A stretch of DNA of 64,000 nt from assembly GCA_002390845.1 (NCBI GenBank), contig DGQT01000043.1, forward strand, positions 10,076 to 74,075, written 5' to 3'. Under the pieces are notes generated by a model, which saw nothing but the letters and a program-made list of their open reading frames with translations, did not search any database and was not told where the DNA came from. The position numbers and the translations under genes were made by a program. This DNA comes from Chitinophagaceae bacterium UBA4407 (GTDB taxonomy: Bacteria; Bacteroidota; Bacteroidia; Chitinophagales; Chitinophagaceae). Positions 1 to 8,781 of the stretch are shown piece by piece (within the stretch, counting starts at the first letter, position 1; every line of letters starts with the position of its first letter).

Positions 1-1
1 T

Positions 2-784
2 TCCACAGCCCAGGATAGTGTGGCAAGAATCTGCAATTATGAAATGCTGCGAGGCGCGAAAGGTTCAAAAGTGACGATAGAGTTCAGGGATGAAATGAAT
101 AAACCAATTACCCTTACATTCACAAGGATCATACAGGAAGATCTGCCATTGCTCGATTTTAAAGTGTTGCCCGGAAATATCGGTTATCTTCAACTGAACA
201 GTTTTAACGATGAGAAAATTGTAAAAATGTTTGACAGCCTTTTTGATCAGATCAATACTACTTCTTCGCTCATTATTGACGTAAGAAAAAATGGTGGAGG
301 CAGCAGCCAGAATGGATACGAAATATTGGGTTGTCTTACCGATAAAAATTTTTACACAGATATTAGTGTGATGCGCAGTTATCATCCACTGGAGCGTGCA
401 TGGAATAATAACCCGGTTAAAGTAAAGCTCAATGCGGATGACTGGAAACCTTATAAGGGAAAATATTATAACAAGCCGGTTGTATTGCTTACTGATGCGG
501 CCACCTATTCTGCTGCAGAAGATTTTACTGCTGCATTTAAAATGATGAAACACAGAAAAATATTTGGTCAGCCAACAGGCGGAAGCACAGGCCAGCCTAT
601 GGGGTATGCTTTACCCGGTGGCGGTTTGGGATTTGTTTGCAGTAAACGTGATTACATGCCTGATGGAGAAGAGTTTGTTGGCGTAGGTATTCAGCCTGAT
701 GTAAAAGTTGATTATACGCTGCCTGGTATTCGTGAAGGAAGAGATGAAGTGCTGGATGCTACAGCCGATTCTCTTAAACAATAG
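2..784 (+). CDS. S41 family peptidase, C-terminal part (cut by window edge)
   Basis: This is the C-terminal part of a tail-specific (S41/C-terminal processing) serine peptidase, probably acting in the periplasm. The reading frame is open to the left edge, so the gene starts outside the window; the GTG at 20 is internal. The visible part begins in what is probably the end of a PDZ domain and continues into the protease domain: GNIGYLQLNSF, then the DVRKNGGG segment, then LLTDAATYSAAED, where the Ser in TYSAAED is the expected nucleophile. The later GQPTGGSTGQP segment matches the S41 C-terminal core. A repeat unit follows the stop within about 10 bp. Family assignment is firm; substrate is unknown. 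Confidence 0.88.
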   Translation, partial: STAQDSVARICNYEMLRGAKGSKVTIEFRDEMNKPITLTFTRIIQEDLPLLDFKVLPGNIGYLQLNSFNDEKIVKMFDSLFDQINTTSSLIIDVRKNGGGSSQNGYEILGCLTDKNFYTDISVMRSYHPLERAWNNNPVKVKLNADDWKPYKGKYYNKPVVLLTDAATYSAAEDFTAAFKMMKHRKIFGQPTGGSTGQPMGYALPGGGLGFVCSKRDYMPDGEEFVGVGIQPDVKVDYTLPGIREGRDEVLDATADSLKQ

Positions 785-794
785 TTCTGATCTT

Positions 795-956
795 GAGCCC
801 GGCTGTATTACAGGCATAAGGCTTTGCTTGCGTCGCACACTTCATCATAAAAACCCTGATTTACCAATTAAATCAACGCCGTTATTGACGCTTCCGGAAC
901 CGAACGTATACGTGTGCGACGCAACATAAGTTGACCATGTTAATACAGCCGGGCTC
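795..956. repeat. Inverted-repeat unit 1 (class A left arm / class A right arm)
   Basis: The outer ends GAGCCCGGCTGTATTA and TAATACAGCCGGGCTC are perfect reverse complements. Inside them lie the core TTGCGTCGCACACTT (about 829-843) and its complement GTGTGCGACGCAA (about 912-924). The centre holds no gene. It fills the gap between the S41 peptidase and moaA. Confidence 0.9.
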
Positions 957-1078
957 AACATTTTTTTGTAAAGCTTTAATATTTTAACTTATCAACAGTA
1001 TAAGCTGCTACACTTAGAATTGGTTATAAAAATGAGTAACGTTAATTTCATTGTTTATTTCCAGCAAAATCCCAGGCA

Positions 1079-2068
1079 TTGCTTACAGATAACCACGGCA
1101 GAAAAATAAATTATGTACGGCTTGCAGTAACAGATCGTTGCAACCTGCGGTGTTTTTATTGCATGCCCGAACATGGTCTTGACTGGCTGTCACGAACAGA
1201 ATTAATGACCAATGAAGAAATGCTGCGCATCTGTTCTTTGATGGTAAATATGGGGGTCGAAAAAATTCGCATTACAGGGGGTGAGCCATTTGTAAGAAAA
1301 GATATTATGCAGTTGCTTACCGCTTTATCGAAATTAAACGGGCTTAAGCAACTTACCCTTACAACAAATGGTGTACTTACTGCACCGCATGTTCCTGAAC
1401 TAAAAAAGATTGGTATAAAGTCAGTAAATCTTAGCATGGATACGCTCGACCGAAATAAATTTTTTTCGATCACAAGAAGAGATGAATTACCCGCAGTACT
1501 TGAAACTTTTGAGCAGTTATTGAAACATGAGATTGACGTAAAGATCAATGCTGTTGTAATGGATGGAAAAAATATTGATGACATTATACCGCTTGTTGAG
1601 CTTACAAAAAATTTACCTGTCAGCGTTCGTTTTATAGAAGAGATGCCGTTTAATGGAGAAGGTAATCATTACTCGCATTTACATTGGCATTACATGCGCA
1701 TCTTAAGAAAGATACAGGAAAAATTTCCTGATATCAAAAAGCTGCAAGACCCGCCGAACAGCACTTCATACAATTATCATATTCCCGGCCATGTAGGAAA
1801 TGTAGGCATCATTGCTGCTTATTCAAGAACGTTTTGCGGCACATGTAACCGCATTCGTTTAACGCCGCAGGGCATGTTGAATACCTGTTTGTATGATGGT
1901 GGTGTGCTGAACCTGAAAGACCTTATGCGAAAGGGTTTTAGCGATGAAGAAATTGCTGCACATTTATTATACGCATTAGATCATCGTGCAAAGGATGGTT
2001 TTGAAGCAGAGCAGTTGCGGAAAGAAAAAGGACCTGTGCATGAAAGCATGGCAACGATAGGAGGATAA
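1079..2068 (+). CDS. moaA: GTP 3',8-cyclase MoaA
   Basis: Radical SAM enzyme for the first step of molybdenum cofactor synthesis: GTP to 3',8-cyclo-7,8-dihydro-GTP, in the cytoplasm. The N-terminal [4Fe-4S] motif is C21-x3-C25-x2-C28 (DRCNLRCFYC). The GGEP motif follows (RITGGEPF). The C-terminal cluster cysteines are C253, C256 and C270 (CGTCNRIRLT then NTC), and the protein ends in GG as usual. Length (329 aa) is normal. The start is a TTG, chosen because it gives the family-typical N-terminus MLTDNHGR; no in-frame ATG exists between it and the upstream stop at 1043. First gene of the moaA-moeA-moaC-mobA-moeB operon. moaD, moaE and mogA are not in this window. Confidence 0.96.
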   Translation: MLTDNHGRKINYVRLAVTDRCNLRCFYCMPEHGLDWLSRTELMTNEEMLRICSLMVNMGVEKIRITGGEPFVRKDIMQLLTALSKLNGLKQLTLTTNGVLTAPHVPELKKIGIKSVNLSMDTLDRNKFFSITRRDELPAVLETFEQLLKHEIDVKINAVVMDGKNIDDIIPLVELTKNLPVSVRFIEEMPFNGEGNHYSHLHWHYMRILRKIQEKFPDIKKLQDPPNSTSYNYHIPGHVGNVGIIAAYSRTFCGTCNRIRLTPQGMLNTCLYDGGVLNLKDLMRKGFSDEEIAAHLLYALDHRAKDGFEAEQLRKEKGPVHESMATIGG

Positions 2069-2079
2069 AGAATTTTTTA

Positions 2080-2137
2080 GCCAACCCGCATTGCTACTAT
2101 GAAGCTTTTCTTGCGTCGCACTCTTGTACATTCAGAA
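2080..2137 (+). repeat. Single left repeat arm, class A (moaA-moeA gap)
   Basis: A T-run, AGCCAACCCG, then ATGAAGCTTTTCTTGCGTCG and CACTCTTGTACATTC. It begins 12 bp after the moaA stop. The next arm downstream is the right arm at 3405, so the two enclose moeA. Confidence 0.85.
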
Positions 2138-2186
2138 CATAGCTCACCAAAATTCAATCAACAATTACGATTCACAATTTACAATA

Positions 2187-3395
2187 ATGACAACAGTAGA
2201 ACAGGCAACAGAAATTGTTTTAGCAGAATCAAATGACTATGGAACGGAGAGCATTTATTTCGAAAATGCTTTAGGCCGTGTATTGGCAAAAGATTTAAGA
2301 GCAGACCGCGACCTGCCACCTTATAACCGCGTTACAATGGACGGCATAGCGATCAGCTTCGCCGCATTTGAAAATGGTATTCGTTCTTTCAAAATTATTG
2401 CCACACAAGCTGCAGGTGAAACAACATTCGAGATCAATCATCCTTCTGAATGTATTGAAATTATGACAGGCGCTGCTTTACCATCAACAACAGATACCGT
2501 AATAAGATATGAAGACCTTGAAATAAAAGATGGAATTGCAACAGTACAAACAGAAGCTGTTACCAAAGGTCAAAGTATTCATTTAAAAGGAATAGATAAA
2601 AGCAAAGGCGATCTTGTTGCAGCAGCCAAGCAACTAATAACACCAGCGTTAATCAGCATGGCTGCATCTGTTGGTAAAAGCGATTTACTGGTTAAACAGT
2701 TTCCCAAAGTTGTGATCATTTCTTCAGGTGATGAAGTGGTAAATATTGATGAAACACCAAACGCTTTCCAGATAAGGCGTTCAAACAATTATACCATCAA
2801 AGCTGCATTGCAGCAATATTGCATAAACGCAGAGATGATCCACATTCCGGATGACCCGGTTATAACAAAACAAGAAATTAAAAAATGCCTGCAGCAATAT
2901 GATGTGATCATTTTAAGCGGTGGCGTATCAGAAGGAAAGTTTGATTACATTCCAAAAGCACTTGAAGAAAATGCAGTTAAAAAATTGTTTCATAAAGTGC
3001 AGCAAAGGCCAGGCAAACCTTTCTGGTTTGGCAAACATAAAAATGGTGTTTTAGTTTTTGCATTTCCCGGAAACCCTGTTTCTACTTTTATGTGCCTGCG
3101 CAGGTATTTTTGCGTTTGGCTCGAGCAATCGCTGGGCATTGCAAAACAAAAAATGTTCGCAGCACTGGAGGAAGATTTTGTCTTTACGCCTGCACTGCAA
3201 TATTTCCTGCAGGTGAAACTAAACGTTAATGAAAAAGGTCAATTACTCGCAAAGCCTGTTGCCGGTAATGGTTCAGGTGATTTTGCAAATTTATTAGATA
3301 CTGATGCATTTATGGAACTTCCGCTGGAACAGAATAATTTTACAAAAGGAGAAGTATTTCGGGTTTGGCCTTTCGTGGTGAATGGTCAATGGTGA
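2187..3395 (+). CDS. moeA: Molybdopterin molybdotransferase MoeA
   Basis: Inserts molybdate into adenylylated molybdopterin, in the cytoplasm. Landmarks in order: DLPPYNRVTMDG near residue 45, ISSGDEVV near 180, the MoCF-like segment SGGVSEGKFDYIP near 265, QRPGKPFWFG near 295 and FPGNPVS near 312; domain IV ends the protein. Length is 402 aa. The ATG at 2187 (MTTVEQA) is chosen because the frame upstream to 2124 is made of repeat-arm and low-complexity sequence and does not resemble MoeA. The gene lies inside the moa operon but is bracketed by two inverted repeat arms (2080-2137 and 3405-3455). No Shine-Dalgarno is visible. Confidence 0.95.
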   Translation: MTTVEQATEIVLAESNDYGTESIYFENALGRVLAKDLRADRDLPPYNRVTMDGIAISFAAFENGIRSFKIIATQAAGETTFEINHPSECIEIMTGAALPSTTDTVIRYEDLEIKDGIATVQTEAVTKGQSIHLKGIDKSKGDLVAAAKQLITPALISMAASVGKSDLLVKQFPKVVIISSGDEVVNIDETPNAFQIRRSNNYTIKAALQQYCINAEMIHIPDDPVITKQEIKKCLQQYDVIILSGGVSEGKFDYIPKALEENAVKKLFHKVQQRPGKPFWFGKHKNGVLVFAFPGNPVSTFMCLRRYFCVWLEQSLGIAKQKMFAALEEDFVFTPALQYFLQVKLNVNEKGQLLAKPVAGNGSGDFANLLDTDAFMELPLEQNNFTKGEVFRVWPFVVNGQW

Positions 3396-3404
3396 GAAAT
3401 GAAC

Positions 3405-3455
3405 AGGAAGTACAAGTGAGTGACACAACAAAAGTTTAATAGCAGCAGTGCAGCT
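3405..3455 (-). repeat. Single right repeat arm, class B (moeA-moaC gap)
   Basis: GTACAAGTGAGTGACACAAC, then AAAAGTTTAATAG and GCAGCTAA. This is the complement of the class B core TTGTGTCACTCACTTGTAC. It sits between moeA and moaC and pairs with the left arm at 2080. Confidence 0.82.
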
Positions 3456-3470
3456 AAGTACAAAAATGAT

Positions 3471-3947
3471 ATGAGCGATTTTACGCATATTGATAATAAT
3501 GGAAAAGTTACAATGGTTGATGTAGGTGAAAAACAGGTAACACATCGTGTTGCTGTTGCAAGGAGTATTGTTTTACTCCCGGGTGAAGTATTGGCAAAAT
3601 TGACTGACGGAGATATTCAAACAAAAAAAGGCTCTGTGTTTCAAACAGCAATTATTGCTGGTATTATGGCCGCAAAAAAAACAGGAGACTTAATTCCTTT
3701 ATGCCACCCGCTGGGATTGGAAAATTGCGCAATTGATATTCATTTAAATGAAGTAAAAGAACTTGTGATTGATTGCACTGTAAGTATTACAGCAAAAACC
3801 GGCATTGAAATGGAAGCCTTGGTGGGAGCGAGTATCGCGGCGCTTACCGTATATGATATGTGCAAAGCTTTGAGTCACGATATCGTGATAAAAGAAACGA
3901 AGTTGATGCAAAAAACAGGAGGCAAAAATGATTTCAGGCGAGCATAA
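3471..3947 (+). CDS. moaC: Cyclic pyranopterin monophosphate synthase MoaC
   Basis: Converts 3',8-cyclo-7,8-dihydro-GTP to cyclic pyranopterin monophosphate, the second Moco step. The start MSDFTHID is the family N-terminus; the open frame upstream of it (from 3420) is repeat-arm sequence and is excluded. Landmarks: TMVDVGEKQVTHRVA, the LCHPLGLE segment, TGIEMEALVGAS and the Asp/Lys of MCKALSHD. Length is 158 aa, as expected. Its 3' end overlaps the next gene by 20 bp, which implies translational coupling. Confidence 0.97.
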   Translation: MSDFTHIDNNGKVTMVDVGEKQVTHRVAVARSIVLLPGEVLAKLTDGDIQTKKGSVFQTAIIAGIMAAKKTGDLIPLCHPLGLENCAIDIHLNEVKELVIDCTVSITAKTGIEMEALVGASIAALTVYDMCKALSHDIVIKETKLMQKTGGKNDFRRA

Positions 3948-5082
3948 AAAACACAGTGATATTGCAAGGCCATCGTTAGGAAATTTTGGCCGCAATGAAT
4001 TTGCAATTGTTGGCACAACATGCAATAACATTAAAATATTGGCAGATGCTGTGATAAAAAAATTATCAGCAAAATATAAATGCGCATATATAGATGCAGA
4101 TCATAAAGATGCAAACGCTGCATTGCATACACAGGATGCTTTTGTTGAATACACAGATAAAATTTCTTACAAAGAATTCAGGTATGCAAATGAATTAGAT
4201 AAGTTTCAATATCATCAACTGTTTAATGAAACAGATTTGGTTATTGTAAACGGAAACCATTATGAGGCGGCGAAGCAAATTGTTGTAATAGATAAAGTAA
4301 AAGAAGCTTCATTGTTAAAAAGAATCGACCAGTTAAAAAATGTACAGCTAATTTTATTAAACGATAATGTGGATGGAATTTTTGATTTTGTAAAAGAAGC
4401 TGTTGCTAACTGGCCATCTGTTGCTGTATTGAGTTTACATGAAACCGACAATATTATTTCGTTTTTAGAAAAGCAAATGGAGCAATCCATTCCTGTGTTA
4501 AACGGGCTGGTGCTTGCTGGCGGCAAAAGCGTAAGAATGGGTTTTGATAAAAGCATAATTGAATGGCACGGCAAAGAGCAACGTGATTTTATAGCCGATA
4601 CCTTAAAAGAAATTTGCAGCGATGTTTTTATCTCCTGCCGTGCAGAACAACAACAGGAAATAAATAATTACAAAACGATTGCAGATAGTTTTACAGGCCT
4701 TGGCCCTTATGGCGCCATACTTTCTGCATTCCGCACAAACCCAAATGCAGCCTGGCTTGTGGTTGCAAGTGATCTTCCTTTGATGGATAAGGCAACGCTT
4801 CAGTATTTAAAAAATTACAGAAACCCTTCAGCAGTTGCCACTACTTTCGAAAGTCCTTTTGATGGTTTTCCTGAACCGTTAATCACCATTTGGGAACCTA
4901 AAGCATATGCCATTCTTCTCTCGTTTTTAGCGCAGGGTTATAGTTGTCCGCGAAAAGTATTGCGCAACAATAATGTGCATATTATCAAAGCGCAGCATCC
5001 GGAAAAATTGATGAACGTAAACACAGAAGAGGAGTTGATAAAAGCGAAGACATTGTTGCAAACAAAAATAAGTGCCTTTTGA
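3928..5082 (+). CDS. mobA: MobA-type molybdenum cofactor guanylyltransferase with N-terminal MobB-like domain
   Basis: The C-terminal half (from about residue 190) is a MobA nucleotidyltransferase that should transfer GMP to molybdopterin: LVLAGGKSVRMGFDKS, then GLGPYGAILSAF and the metal-binding VVASDLPLMD. The N-terminal part (about residues 20-180) has the layout of MobB, with IVGTTCNN at the place of the P-loop and DLVIVNGN where MobB has its DLVLVEG segment. The GKT/S of a working P-loop is missing, so this domain probably does not bind GTP in the standard way. The gene overlaps moaC at its start, and its stop overlaps the moeB start (TGATG). Confidence 0.85.
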   Translation: MISGEHKKHSDIARPSLGNFGRNEFAIVGTTCNNIKILADAVIKKLSAKYKCAYIDADHKDANAALHTQDAFVEYTDKISYKEFRYANELDKFQYHQLFNETDLVIVNGNHYEAAKQIVVIDKVKEASLLKRIDQLKNVQLILLNDNVDGIFDFVKEAVANWPSVAVLSLHETDNIISFLEKQMEQSIPVLNGLVLAGGKSVRMGFDKSIIEWHGKEQRDFIADTLKEICSDVFISCRAEQQQEINNYKTIADSFTGLGPYGAILSAFRTNPNAAWLVVASDLPLMDKATLQYLKNYRNPSAVATTFESPFDGFPEPLITIWEPKAYAILLSFLAQGYSCPRKVLRNNNVHIIKAQHPEKLMNVNTEEELIKAKTLLQTKISAF

Positions 5083-6152
5083 TGCAGGCTGATTTATTAC
5101 GATACAGTTGCCAGTTAAACCTGCCGGGTTTTAATGAAGAAGTTCAAAAAAAATTACTGGCAGCTAAAGTATTAATTATTGGCGCGGGTGGACTTGGTTG
5201 TCCTGCCGCACAATACCTCGCTGCAACAGGCATTGGAACTTTGGCCATTGCCGATGATGATACTATTTCTATCGGTAATCTTCACCGGCAAATTTTATAT
5301 ACGCCTGCGGAAGTTGGAAAAAAGAAAGTATTGATTGCAACAGAAAAATTGCAACAACAAAATCCCCAAATAAATATTGTTGCAATCGAGTCAAGGATCA
5401 ATTCTGATAATGCTTTAGATATTCTCAAAGACTTTGATATCATTCTCGATGGCACCGATAATTTTGAAACAAGATATCTCATCAACGATGCATGTGTGTT
5501 GTTGAACAAACCTTTGGTGTATGGCGCGATATTTCAATACGAAGGGCAAGTGGCCGTTTGGAATCTTGCAAATGAAGATGGAACAAGAACACCCAACTAC
5601 CGCGATGTATTTCCTGAAGTTGATGCCGCTCAAATTCCCAATTGTGCTGAAGGTGGCGTTATTCCTACATTAGCGGGCATTATTGGTTGCATGCAGGCGA
5701 ACGAAGTAATTAAATATATTACCGGCATTGGGGAATTGCTAACCGGTAAAATTTTAATTTTTGATGCACAAACTTTACAAAGCAGGGTCATAAAAATTGG
5801 CAATACAAGTAAAACAACTATCACATCCATTCAGGCAACAACAAATATTCCTGTTATTTCAATTGCTGAATTGAAAAATAAAATAGGCGAAAATATTTAC
5901 AACCTGATTGATGTAAGAACACAAGAAGAAAGAATGCAGTTCAATATCGGCGGCAAACATGTACCTATTGTCATACTACCTGAAAATTTACTTTCACTTG
6001 AAACAAATAAACCCATTGTGTTTTATTGTGCAAGTGGTAAACGCAGCGCCGAGGCGGTAAAGATGATTAAGAAAATTAAACCCACTGCCGAAGCATATTC
6101 TTTAGATGGCGGAATGAAAAGCTGGATGGAAGAAGCTTATTCCATTAAATAA
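5082..6152 (+). CDS. moeB: MoeB/ThiF-type adenylyltransferase with C-terminal rhodanese domain
   Basis: E1-like enzyme that adenylates the C-terminus of a sulfur-carrier protein such as MoaD; the fused rhodanese domain probably delivers the sulfur. The ThiF domain covers about residues 10-245: VLIIGAGGLGCP is the nucleotide-binding loop, DDDTISIGNLHRQ and DGTDNFETR are E1 signatures, and IPNCAEGG carries a conserved Cys. The rhodanese domain (about 265-356) holds LIDVRTQEER and the active-site loop CASGKRS. The ATG at 5082 overlaps the previous stop; the TTG one codon upstream is possible. By context it serves MoaD, although the MoaD gene is elsewhere. Confidence 0.9.
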   Translation: MQADLLRYSCQLNLPGFNEEVQKKLLAAKVLIIGAGGLGCPAAQYLAATGIGTLAIADDDTISIGNLHRQILYTPAEVGKKKVLIATEKLQQQNPQINIVAIESRINSDNALDILKDFDIILDGTDNFETRYLINDACVLLNKPLVYGAIFQYEGQVAVWNLANEDGTRTPNYRDVFPEVDAAQIPNCAEGGVIPTLAGIIGCMQANEVIKYITGIGELLTGKILIFDAQTLQSRVIKIGNTSKTTITSIQATTNIPVISIAELKNKIGENIYNLIDVRTQEERMQFNIGGKHVPIVILPENLLSLETNKPIVFYCASGKRSAEAVKMIKKIKPTAEAYSLDGGMKSWMEEAYSIK

Positions 6153-6376
6153 TTTTTTGAGCCCGGCTTTTGATACACAGATTGAGCTTTTCTTGCGTCG
6201 CACACTTATACTGCAGGATCGTAAATCGTCAGTCGGGAATCGGGAGTTTAACTTGCGACTAACGATTTACTACTTGCGTTGCTTATGGTTCAATTCTGCT
6301 CAACACTGCTCCGAACGTTCAAGTGTGCGACGCAACAGAAGCCTCATAGAAATCCTACAGCCGGGCTCAAAAAAAA
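6153..6376. repeat. Inverted-repeat unit (class A / class A) with nested palindrome
   Basis: Starts with TTTTTTGAGCCCGGC directly after the moeB stop and ends with GCCGGGCTCAAAAAAAA two bases before the stop of the minus-strand TPR gene. The cores are TTGCGTCGCACACTT and AAGTGTGCGACGCAA. The centre contains a separate palindrome, GTAAATCGT (about 6221-6229) against ACGATTTAC. Confidence 0.92.
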
Positions 6377-6377
6377 T

Positions 6378-7403
6378 CTAATGGATATAATACTGCGTTG
6401 CGGGTATTTTAAAGATTACGCTGCGCTGGAATTGTTGAAAAGATTTTAGTTCATCGGCATGGTTTTGTGTCCACGCCTGAAACTGCTGCGTGTCTGCCGA
6501 AGCGCCAATCAACCACTGGTTGTACGCATCGAAATAACCTTCCTGCAATAACTGGCGCTGGTGCTCGAAAAGCCGGAAAGGAAACTGGCGTTCGTTGCCA
6601 TTAAACCAGCTAAGAATAAAGCGTGTGCGGTATGCGGTAAGCGTTTCAGGTGTTACACCATCGTAAGTAAGGCTAGTAAGTTTGGCAAGGTTTGTTACTA
6701 CCGCTTTTTCGAAAGCATTGCCATTTAGTTTGGCATTATTTAAGATGGCCGGGGTATTGAAAAGCTTTTGATAGCCATTAAATAAAAGTGTTTTTATTTC
6801 TATGGTGCGGGCACTGAGGCTTTCAATATTTACAAATATTTCGCCGTACAGCAAGCCCCAGATAATATTGCCTTTTTGTGCATAATATTTTGAAGCAAAA
6901 TAATAATTGCTGCTGTGGTTGGGATCGGTTTCAATACCTTTTTCCCATTGCTTTATAGCAAGATCGGGAGTGTTGTTTTGTGCAAGCAAGTCGCCGTATT
7001 CACTATATAACACGCCACTGTTTGGGAATTTTTTCAAAGCAGCTTTATACATTTTATCGCTCTCCTTTGTATCGGCTATTGCTTTGTATGCCAGGCCAAG
7101 AATTTGAAAACTTTGTACATCTGCATCGGGGCGTGCCGTAATTTTTTTACCGGTTAGAATTGAACCGGCAAAATCTCTTTGCAGGTATTGAATAAATGCC
7201 TGCTCTTTCAGCAGGTCAAGATCATCAGGTTTTAAAACAAGCGCTTTATTAATAACAAGAAGGGCATTTTCAAAGTCGCCCTGGCGCATTAAACTTCTGG
7301 CAGTTTCGTGGAGCGTTTCTGCGTCCTGTGTTTGTGCAAAACCTGTATGCATTGTAACAAGCAATGCAGTAAATAAAAAAGCTTTATGTATTAATCGGTT
7401 CAT
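6378..7403 (-). CDS. Periplasmic TPR-repeat protein
   Basis: 341 aa with a clear signal peptide (MNRLIHKAFLF... cut after FAQ). Residues 25-180 carry about four tetratricopeptide repeats, for example ARSLMRQGDFENALLVINKA followed by LKPDDLDLL. The C-terminal half has no motif I recognise. The ATG overlaps the stop of the DUF1015 gene (ATGA), so the two are translationally coupled. TPRs indicate protein-protein contacts; the partner is unknown. The same gene order with serC upstream suggests one transcript, although a repeat arm lies between serC and DUF1015. Confidence 0.8.
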   Translation of the reverse strand: MNRLIHKAFLFTALLVTMHTGFAQTQDAETLHETARSLMRQGDFENALLVINKALVLKPDDLDLLKEQAFIQYLQRDFAGSILTGKKITARPDADVQSFQILGLAYKAIADTKESDKMYKAALKKFPNSGVLYSEYGDLLAQNNTPDLAIKQWEKGIETDPNHSSNYYFASKYYAQKGNIIWGLLYGEIFVNIESLSARTIEIKTLLFNGYQKLFNTPAILNNAKLNGNAFEKAVVTNLAKLTSLTYDGVTPETLTAYRTRFILSWFNGNERQFPFRLFEHQRQLLQEGYFDAYNQWLIGASADTQQFQAWTQNHADELKSFQQFQRSVIFKIPATQYYIH

Positions 7404-8635
7404 TCGTATATCAAATGGGTGAGTAAACCATCCCTGAGCTTCGGCTCGAACCAGGTACTTTTTGGCGGCATCACATTTCCGGAATCTGCAATAGAGAATA
7501 ACTGTTCAATACTCACTGGATATAAGCTGAAAGCCGCTGCCATTTCTCCACTGTTTACCCTTTTTTCAAGTTCGCCCAAGCCTCGTATACCACCAACAAA
7601 ATCTATATTTTTATCGGTGCGCTGGTCATGAATATTCAGCAATTTACCCAAAATATTATTTTGTAAAATGGTAACATCCAGTACGCCAATCGGGTCTTCA
7701 GTATAAGTGCCCGGTTTAGCGGTAAGCTTGTACCAGGTGTTATCTGCATAAAATCCAAACTCGTGTAACTGTTTTGGTTTATATGCTTCTGCTCCTTTTT
7801 CTTCCACAATAAAATCCTGGGCTATAGCAGCCAGAAAATCTGTTACAGATAAACCATTCAGATTTTTAACCACGCGGTTATAATCCATGATGTGTAACTG
7901 GCTTGCAGGGAAAAGCGTTGTAAGAAAATAATTTGCAGCAGCACTAACATTACCACCCAATGTCTTTCTAACTTTAGCTGCAGATGCTGCACGGTGATGG
8001 CCATCGGCTATATAAGTGCAGGGAACTTCTTCTTCAAAAATGTTGGTTATTTCATTAATGGCATCAGTGTCGTTAATAATCCAAACTGCATGTTCAATAC
8101 CATCATCGGCAATAAAATTATAAACCGCAGTTTTTGTTAGCACACATTTTTCAACAATCTCATCCAGTGCTGCAACATTCCTGTAAGCCAAAAAAACATT
8201 GCCGGTTTGTGCGCCGGTTGTTTTAATATGATTAATGCGGTCCTGTTCTTTTTCAGGGCGGGTAAATTCATGTTTTTTTATAACATCATTTTCATAATCG
8301 TCAATACTGCTTGTACAAACCAAACCGGTCTGGCTGCGACCATCCATAATCAGCCGGTAAACATAAAAGCAATCTTTATTTTCCCTGAATAAAATATCAC
8401 GCTTAATAAAGGCTGTAAGATTTTCTTTAGCACGGTCGTACACTTCCTGGCTGTGAATATCAGTAGTCTCCGGAAGGTCAATCTCACTTTTGGTAATATG
8501 TAAAAATGAACTGTGGTTTCCCCTGGCTTCAGTTTTGGCTTCAGCACTGCTTAATACATCGTAGGGCCGGCTGGCAACCTGTTTTGCAAACTGTGCCTGT
8601 GGCCTTAATGCTTTAAATGGCTTAATAATGCTCAT
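7400..8635 (-). CDS. DUF1015 family protein
   Basis: 411 aa, cytoplasmic. The family signature ADGHHRAASA (about residue 210) resembles the DGHHR motif of the ParB/sulfiredoxin superfamily, in which archaeal free-serine kinase is also found. N-terminal SRPYDVLS is typical of DUF1015. From memory, in many Bacteroidota this gene sits next to serC and serA; here serC is just upstream on the same strand. A role in serine or phosphoserine metabolism is therefore an inference from context and fold. It overlaps the TPR gene by 4 bp. Confidence 0.85.
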   Translation of the reverse strand: MSIIKPFKALRPQAQFAKQVASRPYDVLSSAEAKTEARGNHSSFLHITKSEIDLPETTDIHSQEVYDRAKENLTAFIKRDILFRENKDCFYVYRLIMDGRSQTGLVCTSSIDDYENDVIKKHEFTRPEKEQDRINHIKTTGAQTGNVFLAYRNVAALDEIVEKCVLTKTAVYNFIADDGIEHAVWIINDTDAINEITNIFEEEVPCTYIADGHHRAASAAKVRKTLGGNVSAAANYFLTTLFPASQLHIMDYNRVVKNLNGLSVTDFLAAIAQDFIVEEKGAEAYKPKQLHEFGFYADNTWYKLTAKPGTYTEDPIGVLDVTILQNNILGKLLNIHDQRTDKNIDFVGGIRGLGELEKRVNSGEMAAAFSLYPVSIEQLFSIADSGNVMPPKSTWFEPKLRDGLLTHLIYE

Positions 8636-8676
8636 GAACTTATTTGTGTTTATCTGTACGGGTTAATTGTTTTTTC

Positions 8677-8737
8677 GATCCCGGCATTTGATTATAATGG
8701 CATCGCCGGTTGTGTCACTCACTTGTGCGTTCGGATT
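8677..8737 (+). repeat. Single left repeat arm, class B (DUF1015-serC gap)
   Basis: GATCCCGGCATTTG, ATGGCATCGCCGG, then the class B core TTGTGTCACTCACTTGTGCG. The next arm is the right arm at 10013, so the pair encloses serC. Confidence 0.83.
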
Positions 8738-8781
8738 ATTTATTGACCAACAACAGCCATCCCCAAAATCCCTTACTTCAG

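Noticed and set aside
708..929. Frames running through repeat units (e.g. 708-929, 6157-6381, 14714-14920, 44898-45086)
   Set aside because: They translate repeat-arm DNA, have no recognisable protein features and overlap units that are palindromic.
2124..2186. Longer N-terminus for MoeA
   Set aside because: This part is repeat-arm and low-complexity DNA; the family N-terminus begins at 2187.
3420..3470. Longer N-terminus for MoaC
   Set aside because: It is made of the right repeat arm; the conserved start MSDFTHID is at 3471.
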